Shown here piece after piece: positions 42,140 to 50,968 of a stretch of DNA of 64,000 nucleotides (positions are counted from its first letter, which is position 1; every line of letters starts with the position of its first letter). The translations under genes and the position numbers were made by a program. The notes below the pieces were generated by a model. The model had not been told where the DNA came from and made no database searches. It was given only the letters and a program-made list of their open reading frames with translations. This stretch comes from Anaerobium acetethylicum (lineage in GTDB: Bacteria > Bacillota > Clostridia > Lachnospirales > Lachnospiraceae): contig NZ_FMKA01000001.1 in assembly GCF_900096945.1 (NCBI RefSeq), positions 310,001 through 374,000 of the forward strand, read 5' to 3'.

Positions 42140-43627
42140 CTACATGCCAAGAAATTTCGTAACAACAGCAGGCATTTCATCCACTTCACATACAGTATCA
42201 TGAAGAACTTTGGCATCCCTGATTTCCTCAATTGCCTGAGGCACTTCTACGCCTGAAATTCTTGAAAGTTCATCAATCAATTCAAAATCACCCATGCTGT
42301 CATACTTATTATCAATTGCGTCCATTACGCTTCTTGCAAATTTGTATGGACTTGCTGTAGATGCAATTACTGCCTTTGTTTCATCTTTTGTTTCTGCTTT
42401 ATACTTTTTATAGACACTCGCAGCAACCGCCGTATGCGTGTCGATCACATAATTTGTATCTTCATATATCTGTTTGATTACTGCAGCTGTTTCCTCTTCG
42501 CTTGCGTAGTTTCCGTAAAAATCAGCAAGTTCTGTTTTCATGCTGTCAGTTATCTCATATTTTCCGCTTCCGCTTAAAAGCGACATAAGCTCCTTATTTT
42601 TCGTTGCATCAGATCCTGCAATTCTGTAGATCAGCCTTTCAAGGTTGCTTGAAATAAGAATATCCATTGAAGGAGAAGTTGTCAGAATAAATTCGCGATT
42701 CCTGTCATAGCTTCCTGTGCGGAAGAAATCATACAGAACCTTGTTGTCGTTTGATGCACAAATAAGCTTGTCGATTGGAAGCCCCATGTTTTTTGCATAG
42801 TAAGCCGCAAGAATATTTCCGAAGTTTCCAGTAGGCACTACAACATTTATCTTTTCATCTTTTGATATTTCATCATTTGCGTATAATTTTGCATAAGCAT
42901 ACACATAATATACAATCTGTGGCACAAGCCTTCCAATATTGATCGAGTTCGCAGATGAGAACTGAAAACCTTCTTTTTCCATCGAAGCTTCTAATTCTTT
43001 GTCATTGAACATTGCTTTTACGCCGCTCTGTGCATCATCGAAGTTTCCGTTGATGCCAACTACCATTGTATTGGCGCCCTTCTGGGTCACCATCTGTTTT
43101 TCCTGAATCGGGCTAACGCCGTCCTTAGGATAAAATACGACGATTCTGGTTCCTTCAACATCTGCAAATCCTGCAAGGGCAGCTTTTCCAGTATCTCCGG
43201 AAGTTGCAGTCAGGATTACGATTTCATTTTTGACGTTATTTTTCTTAGCTGCTGTTGTAAGAAGATGAGGCAGGATTGAAAGAGCCATGTCCTTGAAGGC
43301 GATCGTCGCTCCATGGAATAATTCTAAATAATAAGCTCCGTCCGCTTTTACAATAGGTGCTATTTCATCTGTATCGAACTTTGAATCATATGCTTTTTCA
43401 ATGCATCTTTTCAGTTCTTCTTCTGTATAATCTGTAAAGAATCTTTTCATCACTTCATATGCGACCTGCTGATACGACATAGCCGCAAGCGTGTCCATAT
43501 CGATATCGAGTACCGGGATTTCAGTTGGCACAAATAGTCCGCCATCATCCGCAAGACCTTTTAATATCGCCTGCGATGCAGTTACAGTTTCGTTTTCGCT
43601 TCTTGTACTTTTATATAATAATTCCAT
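42140..43627 (-). CDS. thrC: Threonine synthase
   Basis: A 495-residue PLP enzyme that converts O-phosphohomoserine to threonine. The N-terminus 'LLYKSTRSENETVTASQAIL' is typical of the longer threonine synthases, the PLP lysine lies in 'FHGATIAFKDMALSILPHLL', and 'ILTATSGDTGKAALAGF' and 'VVPTGNFGNILAAYYAK' form the cofactor and substrate sites. It stands alone with its own promoter and converges on the cheY pair. Confidence 0.96.
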   Translation of the reverse strand: MELLYKSTRSENETVTASQAILKGLADDGGLFVPTEIPVLDIDMDTLAAMSYQQVAYEVMKRFFTDYTEEELKRCIEKAYDSKFDTDEIAPIVKADGAYYLELFHGATIAFKDMALSILPHLLTTAAKKNNVKNEIVILTATSGDTGKAALAGFADVEGTRIVVFYPKDGVSPIQEKQMVTQKGANTMVVGINGNFDDAQSGVKAMFNDKELEASMEKEGFQFSSANSINIGRLVPQIVYYVYAYAKLYANDEISKDEKINVVVPTGNFGNILAAYYAKNMGLPIDKLICASNDNKVLYDFFRTGSYDRNREFILTTSPSMDILISSNLERLIYRIAGSDATKNKELMSLLSGSGKYEITDSMKTELADFYGNYASEEETAAVIKQIYEDTNYVIDTHTAVAASVYKKYKAETKDETKAVIASTASPYKFARSVMDAIDNKYDSMGDFELIDELSRISGVEVPQAIEEIRDAKVLHDTVCEVDEMPAVVTKFLGM

Positions 43628-43694
43628 AAACTCATTCCTTTTCTATATTCTTAGCAAGCAGATTCCCTTATATCAGTCTCCCCTACCGTCATGA

Positions 43695-43723
43695 ATTATA
43701 TCATACCTTTTAGGCCACTACAA
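43695..43723 (-). promoter_or_regulatory. Probable thrC promoter
   Basis: TATAAT (43695-43700) is preceded by TTGTAG (43718-43723) at 17 bp on the minus strand, about 65 nt before the start codon. Confidence 0.6.
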
Positions 43724-43819
43724 GCCGTTTTTATGGAGTTTGAATTTTTATGCATGCACGATGTTTGTTCCTGCAAAGTCCTAAGGATAAGACATCCATA
43801 AACGGACCGTTGCTATTGA

Positions 43820-44734
43820 TCAGTCCTTCAGAGCGTAGAATTCATGACCTCCATATTCAAAAAGCCATTTCAAATTCCTGTCGAACCAGCTCATATTGGA
43901 AGGATCTGCATCCGACCTGGCAGAGAAATAGAGCGCCCCCTGTGACGGGTTCTCTCCTGCCAGCGTCCGTGAAACAGCTTCCCTTGTTTCTTCCGAAACG
44001 GATACCCTGTAGTATCTGCCATCTGCCACAGGCGAAAACTGAACACTTCCTCCACTTTTTTGGAATACAACCCCTTTAACCGTATCCGGAAACGCATCAT
44101 TATTCACTCTGTTAAGAATGACATTTGCCACCAGAATCTTACCAGTCATGTCTTCTCCGCCCGCTTCAGCCTCGACTATCCGCAAGAGTACATACCGCTC
44201 CTCCTCTGAAAGCTGAATTGCGGGTTGAGGGGGCGCCGGAACAGACTCCTTTTCTACCTGTGCACCTGTATCACAAGCTTGTGCAGATGCTGCGGAAACA
44301 TCTGATTCATGCTCCGCCCGGACAGGTATGGCGCCATTCCCGATACACACCTTATAACGGGCTTCAACTTCTTCTTTCTTTTGCTTCATGCTGGCCACAG
44401 CATTTTTCAAACCCTGCGTCCCTGTCATCTTCCTGTTTTGCAAAAAATAGTCTTCCAGACTTTGTGTTGTGATAAGCAGACCAGCAACATCGAATTGTAC
44501 TTTTGCCTTTGCGTCAATTTCTTCGTCATTTTCATCCTCTGAACTATTCGTGGATGCTTTTTCAAATCGCACAACCTTATTCTTGCCCGAACCGCTAAAT
44601 TCATTCGAGCTCAGACTTATGATACAGAGCACCGCAGTGCCTGTAGAAATAATTGTGCAGGTCCTATAACTTTTCTTTGATACATTCTTGAGAAAGTTAT
44701 AAATTCCTCGGAGAAACGAGTGTACTGTCAGCAT
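43820..44734 (-). CDS. SleB-like cell wall hydrolase with signal anchor
   Basis: A 304-residue protein. An N-terminal hydrophobic segment ('TCTIISTGTAVLCIISLSS', residues 26-44) would anchor or export it, followed by a low-complexity linker of about 100 residues. The C-terminal 125 residues form the Hydrolase_2 (SleB/CwlJ) domain: 'LLRIVEAEAGGEDMTGKILV' with the likely catalytic Glu, 'ANVILNRVNNDAFPDTVKGV', 'GSVQFSPVADGRYYRV' and 'ALYFSARSDADPSNMSWF'. Such enzymes cleave peptidoglycan, notably spore cortex, but vegetative roles are also known. It is monocistronic. Confidence 0.88.
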   Translation of the reverse strand: MLTVHSFLRGIYNFLKNVSKKSYRTCTIISTGTAVLCIISLSSNEFSGSGKNKVVRFEKASTNSSEDENDEEIDAKAKVQFDVAGLLITTQSLEDYFLQNRKMTGTQGLKNAVASMKQKKEEVEARYKVCIGNGAIPVRAEHESDVSAASAQACDTGAQVEKESVPAPPQPAIQLSEEERYVLLRIVEAEAGGEDMTGKILVANVILNRVNNDAFPDTVKGVVFQKSGGSVQFSPVADGRYYRVSVSEETREAVSRTLAGENPSQGALYFSARSDADPSNMSWFDRNLKWLFEYGGHEFYALKD

Positions 44735-45105
44735 ACATACTCCTCTTTTCGTAATTTATTCATACAGGCAAGTTTTGTATATATGGCGGCTATGCCGCAG
44801 CCATCCAAAACATTCCCGCTATGTATATAAAAACAAATGATGAAAACGCCGCTCTTACGATACGTGCAATCTAAAGATCATGATTATACGCAATCAGTGA
44901 ACAAGACTCTCTCGGACTATTCAACAGAATGATTACATTTATTTTCACTCTCTATTATGCATTTATGAACAAATTGTTGTTTTATTTCAATATTTATTAA
45001 ATATTATATAATCTTTTCGATTTATTTGCAATCAATTCTTAACAAATTCGATACCTTTAATACTATCGTCTTTATAAGATGGGTTTCACAAGATGAACAA
45101 AAGCA
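44735..45105. other. Gene-free region upstream of the SleB-like gene
   Basis: About 370 bp, very A/T-rich, without a credible ORF. The only structure noticed is the hairpin ATGGCGGC/GCCGCAGCCAT at 44783-44804, in the likely leader of the hydrolase gene. I did not recognise a known riboswitch (c-di-AMP and c-di-GMP motifs were looked for). Confidence 0.5.
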
Positions 45106-45888
45106 TCAAAGTTCCCTGTATAGATCTTCTCTCCTGTCATCCCTGATACGAAATGATTCACGGCACCTGTCAACCTTCTCTATATCGATTTCCCCCTCGA
45201 TCAGCATTTCTCCATTTCCCGCCTCTGCGATCACCCTGCCTGTGGGATCGACAATCATGGAGTCTCCGCTGTAAGCGATCCCGTTTCCTGTTCCCACCCT
45301 GTTAATCCCTGCGATATAGCATTGATTTTCAATCGCCCTGGCTTTCAGCAGCGTTACCCAGTGTTCTTTTCTTGCCGCAGGCCAGTTTGCAGCAACCGTG
45401 ATCAGTTTGGCTTTCCGTGATGCTGCCTGGAAAATTTCCGGAAATCTGAGATCATAGCAAATAAAGGTGGAAACGCACACATCATCTATCATGCATTCTG
45501 AAATAGCATCGCCTCCAACGTAATAAGCATCCTCCCCACCATTTGAGAAGGGATGTATCTTGGCATAATCTGATATCACGCTTCCGTCTTTAGAAATTAT
45601 TGCATACCGATTCTCAGCTTTCCCTCCATTTCTTAAAAAAACATATCCTATGCCGCAGGCCATCCCGAATTCCAAAGCAAATCCCCGGAAGGTTTCCAGT
45701 GTGCGCAGACCGCCTGGAGATTCTCCGATTTTCTCAGTATCCATTGAAAAACCAGTCATGCTAAGTTCGGGAAAAAGGATCAGGTCCACATTCTGCAGTT
45801 TTGCATCCGCCATGAAACCCTTCGCCTTTTCGTAGTTGGTTGCCTTATCTTCCCATTTTATATCATACTGAGCCAGACATATCTTCAT
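45106..45888 (-). CDS. Nitrilase-family amidohydrolase
   Basis: A 260-residue carbon-nitrogen hydrolase. The catalytic triad is in place: Glu in 'LILFPELSMTGFSMD', Lys in 'ISDYAKIHPFSNGGED', and Cys in 'STFICYDLRFPEIFQAASRK'. Length and motifs resemble omega-amidase (YafV/Nit2-like) enzymes that deamidate alpha-ketoglutaramate, but other amide substrates are possible. The start at 45888 gives the typical 'MKICLAQYDIKWEDK'. It stands alone downstream of leuCD on the same strand. Confidence 0.88.
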   Translation of the reverse strand: MKICLAQYDIKWEDKATNYEKAKGFMADAKLQNVDLILFPELSMTGFSMDTEKIGESPGGLRTLETFRGFALEFGMACGIGYVFLRNGGKAENRYAIISKDGSVISDYAKIHPFSNGGEDAYYVGGDAISECMIDDVCVSTFICYDLRFPEIFQAASRKAKLITVAANWPAARKEHWVTLLKARAIENQCYIAGINRVGTGNGIAYSGDSMIVDPTGRVIAEAGNGEMLIEGEIDIEKVDRCRESFRIRDDRREDLYREL

Positions 45889-46077
45889 CCTTCTGCCCTC
45901 CTTGTTCTATATACAGGAACCCGACTAAGCATCAAGTTTCTTCCCATATCCACACGCCTAATCCTCTTTTAGGATTGTGTTTCTTCCTATTAAAAATTCT
46001 ATATCTTATTCCGCAATAACAGATGCATCTTTACATGTTGAACCTTCCAGAAACTATGCTCTTATGATAGCAACAAA

Positions 46078-46114
46078 CAATGCCGCAGGATTCCAAATAA
46101 GTCCGGCGGCATTG
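46078..46114 (-). terminator. Terminator of leuCD
   Basis: CAATGCCGC (46078-46086) pairs with 46106-46114, extended by inner GGACT/GGTTCC-type pairing, followed by TTTGTTTG on the minus strand, 5 nt past the leuD stop. Confidence 0.75.
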
Positions 46115-46119
46115 AATTG

Positions 46120-46605
46120 CTATTTTTCGTTTATGTAGTTTATAAGACCTTCTGCTTTTATTATTTTCTGCATGAACTCAGGAAAAGCCTGTCCCTGGAA
46201 CTGGGTTCCCTTTGTTCTGTTATAAATCATTCCACTGTCAAAGTCCACTTCCACTTCGTCTCCGGCCTCTATTCCCTTTGCCGCTTCTGGACACTCGATA
46301 ATCGGAAGCCCTATATTGATTGCATTCCTATAAAAAATCCTTGCAAAGGTTTCAGCAATTACACAGCTGATTCCTGATGCCTTGATCGCAATCGGAGCAT
46401 GTTCTCTCGATGATCCGCATCCGAAGTTCTTGTCTGCAACAATGATGTCGCCCTTCTTTACATTCTTTACGAAATCAGCATCGATATCTTCCATACAGTG
46501 TGTTGCCAGTTCCGCAGGATCTGATGAATTTAAATATCTTGCAGGAATAATTACGTCTGTATCTATATTGTCGCCATATTTAAAAACTTTTCCAAATGCC
46601 CTCAT
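46120..46605 (-). CDS. leuD: 3-isopropylmalate dehydratase, small subunit
   Basis: A 161-residue small subunit of isopropylmalate isomerase in leucine synthesis. The conserved segments are '[19 protein letters not shown]' and '[19 protein letters not shown]', which supply the substrate-recognition loop. ATG 46605 has AGGAGG 9 nt upstream. It follows leuC by 13 nt. Its length is that of the single-domain archaeal/clostridial type, which can also be a homoaconitase or citraconate subunit; leucine synthesis is favoured by the nearby ilv genes. Confidence 0.92.
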   Translation of the reverse strand: MRAFGKVFKYGDNIDTDVIIPARYLNSSDPAELATHCMEDIDADFVKNVKKGDIIVADKNFGCGSSREHAPIAIKASGISCVIAETFARIFYRNAINIGLPIIECPEAAKGIEAGDEVEVDFDSGMIYNRTKGTQFQGQAFPEFMQKIIKAEGLINYINEK

Positions 46606-46618
46606 ATGCCTTATCCTC

Positions 46619-47884
46619 CTATAATCCAAGTTCTGCAGGACTTGAAATTTTTCCTGTCACCGCACTTGCCGCTGCTACTGCAGGGCTTGCCAGATATACT
46701 TCTGATTCGACATGTCCCATACGCCCAACAAAGTTACGATTGGTTGTCGAAACACATCTTTCACCTTTAGCAAGGATACCCATGTATCCGCCAAGGCAAG
46801 GTCCACAGGTAGGCGTACTTACTACAGCGCCAGCTTTTATGAATATCTGAATCAAGCCTTCATCTATCGCCTGAAGATAAATCTTCTGTGTTGCAGGAAG
46901 GATTATACATCTTATTCCTTTTGCCACTTTTCTGCCTTCCAGCACTTTTGCAGCAATCCTTAAATCATCAAGTCTTCCGTTTGTACATGAACCGATCACC
47001 ACCTGGTCGATTACAACTTCATCTATTTCATCCATTGTCTTTGTATTTTCCGGAAGATGTGGAAACGCAACTGTTGATTTCAGGGTGCTTAAATCGATTA
47101 CTATTTCCTGTTCGTATTCAGCATCCTCGTCCGCTTCATATATTTTAAATTCTCTTTTTGAATGCTCTTTCATGTATGAAACCGCGAGATCATCCACAGG
47201 AAAAATCCCGTTTTTCGCGCCGGCTTCAATTGCCATATTTGCAATTGTAAATCTGTCATCCATAGTCAGGTTAGCAATCCCGTCGCCTGTGAATTCCATC
47301 GATTTGTATAGAGCTCCGTCAACGCCGATCATGCCGATAATATGAAGGATTACATCCTTTCCACTAACCCATTTAGGAAGTTTTCCTGTAAGGTTGAACT
47401 TAATGGCAGCCGGAACCTTGAACCATGCCTTCCCAGTAGCCATTCCTGCTGCCATGTCTGTACTTCCTACACCTGTTGAAAAAGCGCCAAGAGCTCCGTA
47501 AGTACAAGTATGTGAATCTGCCCCTATTACGACATCTCCCGCAACAACCAATCCTTTTTCCGGCAACAGGGCATGTTCGATGCCCATTTCCCCTACCTCG
47601 AAATAATTGGTTATGTCGTGTGCACTTGCAAATTCCCTCACGCATTTGCAGTGTTCAGCAGATTTTATATCCTTGTTCGGTACGAAATGGTCGGGAACCA
47701 GAGCTATTTTATCTTTATCAAATACTCCCGTTACTTTCATCTTTTCCATCTCATGTATCGCTACTGGTGAAGTTATGTCATTGCCCAGTACCAGATCCAA
47801 ATCAGCCTCTATCAATTGTCCGGCTTTCACTTCATGCAATCCCGCATGCGCCGCCAGTATTTTCTGAGTCATTGTCATTCCCAT
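46619..47884 (-). CDS. leuC: 3-isopropylmalate dehydratase, large subunit
   Basis: A 421-residue aconitase-superfamily subunit carrying the [4Fe-4S] cluster. Cluster cysteines are in '[12 protein letters not shown]' and '[14 protein letters not shown]', and '[20 protein letters not shown]' is the conserved substrate motif. It starts at 47884 after GGAGG. It is divergent from a LysR-type regulator with about 175 bp between, a common arrangement for regulator and target. Confidence 0.94.
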   Translation of the reverse strand: MGMTMTQKILAAHAGLHEVKAGQLIEADLDLVLGNDITSPVAIHEMEKMKVTGVFDKDKIALVPDHFVPNKDIKSAEHCKCVREFASAHDITNYFEVGEMGIEHALLPEKGLVVAGDVVIGADSHTCTYGALGAFSTGVGSTDMAAGMATGKAWFKVPAAIKFNLTGKLPKWVSGKDVILHIIGMIGVDGALYKSMEFTGDGIANLTMDDRFTIANMAIEAGAKNGIFPVDDLAVSYMKEHSKREFKIYEADEDAEYEQEIVIDLSTLKSTVAFPHLPENTKTMDEIDEVVIDQVVIGSCTNGRLDDLRIAAKVLEGRKVAKGIRCIILPATQKIYLQAIDEGLIQIFIKAGAVVSTPTCGPCLGGYMGILAKGERCVSTTNRNFVGRMGHVESEVYLASPAVAAASAVTGKISSPAELGL

Positions 47885-48060
47885 TTTTGGTTCCTCCTTG
47901 TGCTCTTATTGCTTTTGCAACAGTTATGGTGTTATTCTAACATATAATCTGGTATAATAGAAATACATATTAAGAATGTTTGATATAATCTACAGTCATA
48001 TCGTTTACAGTTTTTCAAATCACAATATATGTGAAAAATATTTTAAGAAAGGAATTATCC

Positions 48061-48951
48061 ATGGAATCAAACCTCTCTCTTTATAAAATCTTTTATACAG
48101 TTGCCAGCACCGGCAATATCTCAAGATCAGCCGAGAAGTTATATATCAGCCAGCCCGCAATCAGCAAGTCAATAGGCCGGCTTGAGGAAAACCTGAAAGC
48201 AACCCTTTTTATCAGGAATTCCAGGGGCGTAACCCTGACCGACGAAGGAAAGGTTCTTTACAGCCATCTGAAGACTGCCTTCGAAGCAATTGCCGCAGGT
48301 GAAGAAAATCTGAAGCACATCAGCGACCTCGGCATCGGCCATATACGCATAGGCGTAAGCGCAACCCTGGGCAAGTACATGCTCCTCCCGTACCTTAAGG
48401 ATTTTGTGCTCAGGTACCCCCATATTAAAATCACGATCAAATGCCAGTCAACTGTACATACCCTCAGCATGCTGGAGCATAACGAAATCGATATCGGACT
48501 TATCGGGAAATCGGACAGCATAAAAAATCTTGAACTATTTCCTCTGGGAGAAATCGAAGATGTTTTTGTAGCAACCTCGTCTTACCTTGAGAATCTGGAA
48601 CTCCGTGAAGGCAGCAGCAAATCCGATTTTTTCAAGAGCGGCAACCTCATGCTTCTTGATGAAGAAAACCTGACCCGTTCCTATATCGACAGCTATTTCC
48701 TGAAACACCATATCGAAACCCATCATATCCTGGAAATCAGCGACATGGATCTGCTCATAGAATTCGCACGGATCGGGCTCGGCATAGCATGTGTCATAAA
48801 GGAATTCGTGACTGATGATATAAGTGCAGGCACCCTTATGGAACTTCCGCTTCCCGCTCCCATAAAAAAGAGGGAAATCTGTTTTGCGTGGTCCTCGAAA
48901 ACAGCACTTTCCCAGTCGGCGAAGACGTTTCTTGAGTTTTGCAGGGCATAG
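48061..48951 (+). CDS. LysR-family transcriptional regulator
   Basis: A 296-residue LysR regulator. The N-terminal winged helix is 'SLYKIFYTVASTGNISRSAE' plus 'YISQPAISKSIGRLEENL', followed by the linker helix and a periplasmic-binding-like effector domain from residue 90. ATG 48061 has AAAGGAA upstream and gives the usual family N-terminus; an ATG 30 bases earlier is less likely. Divergent orientation to leuC suggests that it regulates leuCD, perhaps sensing an intermediate of branched-chain synthesis; this is inference from position. Confidence 0.9.
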   Translation: MESNLSLYKIFYTVASTGNISRSAEKLYISQPAISKSIGRLEENLKATLFIRNSRGVTLTDEGKVLYSHLKTAFEAIAAGEENLKHISDLGIGHIRIGVSATLGKYMLLPYLKDFVLRYPHIKITIKCQSTVHTLSMLEHNEIDIGLIGKSDSIKNLELFPLGEIEDVFVATSSYLENLELREGSSKSDFFKSGNLMLLDEENLTRSYIDSYFLKHHIETHHILEISDMDLLIEFARIGLGIACVIKEFVTDDISAGTLMELPLPAPIKKREICFAWSSKTALSQSAKTFLEFCRA

Positions 48952-49031
48952 CCGGGCGAACTCTCATGCCGCTTCGGCGACCACCCTCCGCATGAGAGCC
49001 TGTCCTGGCATGCTTTCTGTTCCATGACGGC

Positions 49032-49066
49032 AAAGGCCCCCATGCTTCTATGCACGAGGGGCCTTT
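49032..49066. terminator. Hairpin between lysR and ilvC
   Basis: AAAGGCCCC (49032-49040) pairs with GGGGCCTTT (49058-49066), with ATGC/GCAT extending the stem, between convergent genes. T runs are weak on both sides, so it is a moderate candidate. Confidence 0.6.
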
Positions 49067-49099
49067 ACTTCTATCTCTTATTTCAATTCCATAATCAGA

Positions 49100-50137
<1,038 letters not shown>

Positions 50138-50156
50138 TTAATATTTTTTTTATGAG

Positions 50157-50645
50157 TTAAAGGTCTGATGATCCTCTAGCTAACCCTGTGATACCTGTTC
50201 TAACAAGTTCTTTTATTTTCAGCCCTTCAATAAGGCCGATAAACGCATCAAGCTTTGCCTGGTTTCCGGTAAGCTCTATCATCATGGAGTTTGTAGCGAC
50301 ATCCACGACTTTGGCCCTGAAAATATCTGCAACAGCAATGACCTGCGGCCTCTTTTCAGCAGTAACTTCGATTTTTACCAGAATAAGTTCTCTGCAGACC
50401 GACTCGCCATCTGACAGTTCTACAATTTCTTTAACGTCCACAAGTTTTCCAACCTGCTTCTCTATCTGTTCCAGAATCTGATCATCGCCATGGACAACAA
50501 CTGTCATTCTTGAATACTTCGGATTTTCTGTCACGCCAACTGTGAGGCTGTCAATATTATATCCGCGTCTGCTGAACAGCCCTGATACCCTGCTCAAAAC
50601 ACCAGCGGTATTTTCTACCAGTATGGATAATACCATTCTTCTCAT
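50157..50645 (-). CDS. ilvN: Acetolactate synthase, small (regulatory) subunit
   Basis: A 162-residue ACT-domain subunit that confers valine feedback on acetolactate synthase. The N-terminal ACT domain reads 'LSILVENTAGVLSRVSGLFS' and 'RRGYNIDSLTVGVTE', and the C-terminal domain ends 'LVRTGITGLARGSSDL'. ATG 50645 has GGAAGGTGG 8 nt upstream. The catalytic gene ilvB is not adjacent, so the bicistron ilvN-ilvC is unusual. It is preceded by a long leader with a terminator. Confidence 0.94.
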   Translation of the reverse strand: MRRMVLSILVENTAGVLSRVSGLFSRRGYNIDSLTVGVTENPKYSRMTVVVHGDDQILEQIEKQVGKLVDVKEIVELSDGESVCRELILVKIEVTAEKRPQVIAVADIFRAKVVDVATNSMMIELTGNQAKLDAFIGLIEGLKIKELVRTGITGLARGSSDL

Positions 50646-50667
50646 TGATAAACCACCTTCCGTTTTT

Positions 50668-50706
50668 ATAAAAAACCACGTTATAAGACTGGACATTATA
50701 ACGTGG
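50668..50706 (-). terminator. Leader terminator (attenuator) upstream of ilvN
   Basis: CCACGTTATAA (50676-50686) pairs with TTATAACGTGG (50696-50706), followed by TTTTTT on the minus strand. It ends only 23 nt before the ilvN start codon and about 200 nt after the promoter, the position of a transcription attenuator. Confidence 0.85.
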
Positions 50707-50911
50707 AAAATTCTTTTTTATAATTCTTACGTTCTATTTATCTCAATAAGTGAACCCACTATTTGCTTATTACAACGTAACCATCCAGCTGCTGTTTATG
50801 CGTGCTTCCTTTACGAATTTATCGTAAAAGCATGTGGTCCGCCGTGCTAAAACATGTGTTTCGGCATGGCCTGTGCATATCATCTTAAGGTGAAACCGGC
50901 ACGACCGAACA
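50707..50911 (-). promoter_or_regulatory. Structured leader of ilvN of unknown class
   Basis: The transcribed leader begins GTAACTGTTCGG and near its 3' part has ATGGTTACG, so the ends can pair. Inside are the hairpin TTTACGA/TCGTAAA (about 50810-50828), GTTTC/GAAAC and CGTGC/GCACG complements. There is no T-box sequence. A 37-codon frame (50770-50883) without a good ribosome binding site is not rich in Ile, Val or Leu, so a leader peptide is doubtful. Confidence 0.5.
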
Positions 50912-50916
50912 GTTAC

Positions 50917-50945
50917 ATTCTAACAATTATATTATTCTTTGTCAA
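50917..50945 (-). promoter_or_regulatory. Promoter of ilvN-ilvC
   Basis: A consensus TTGACA (50940-50945) and TAGAAT (50917-50922) are 17 bp apart on the minus strand, immediately past the metH stop codon (50969). Confidence 0.85.
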
Positions 50946-50968
50946 TATTCACAGAACACTTTTTCAAT

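Noticed and set aside
50770-50883. 37-codon leader peptide controlling ilvN
   Set aside because: No ribosome binding site precedes it and it is not enriched in branched-chain codons.
50777-50916. Possible third copy of the MITE-like element in the ilvN leader
   Set aside because: The ends GTAACCATCCAG and GAACAGTTAC and the 140-bp spacing resemble the element, but the interior does not align and there is no flanking direct repeat. It fits better as the ends of the leader RNA.
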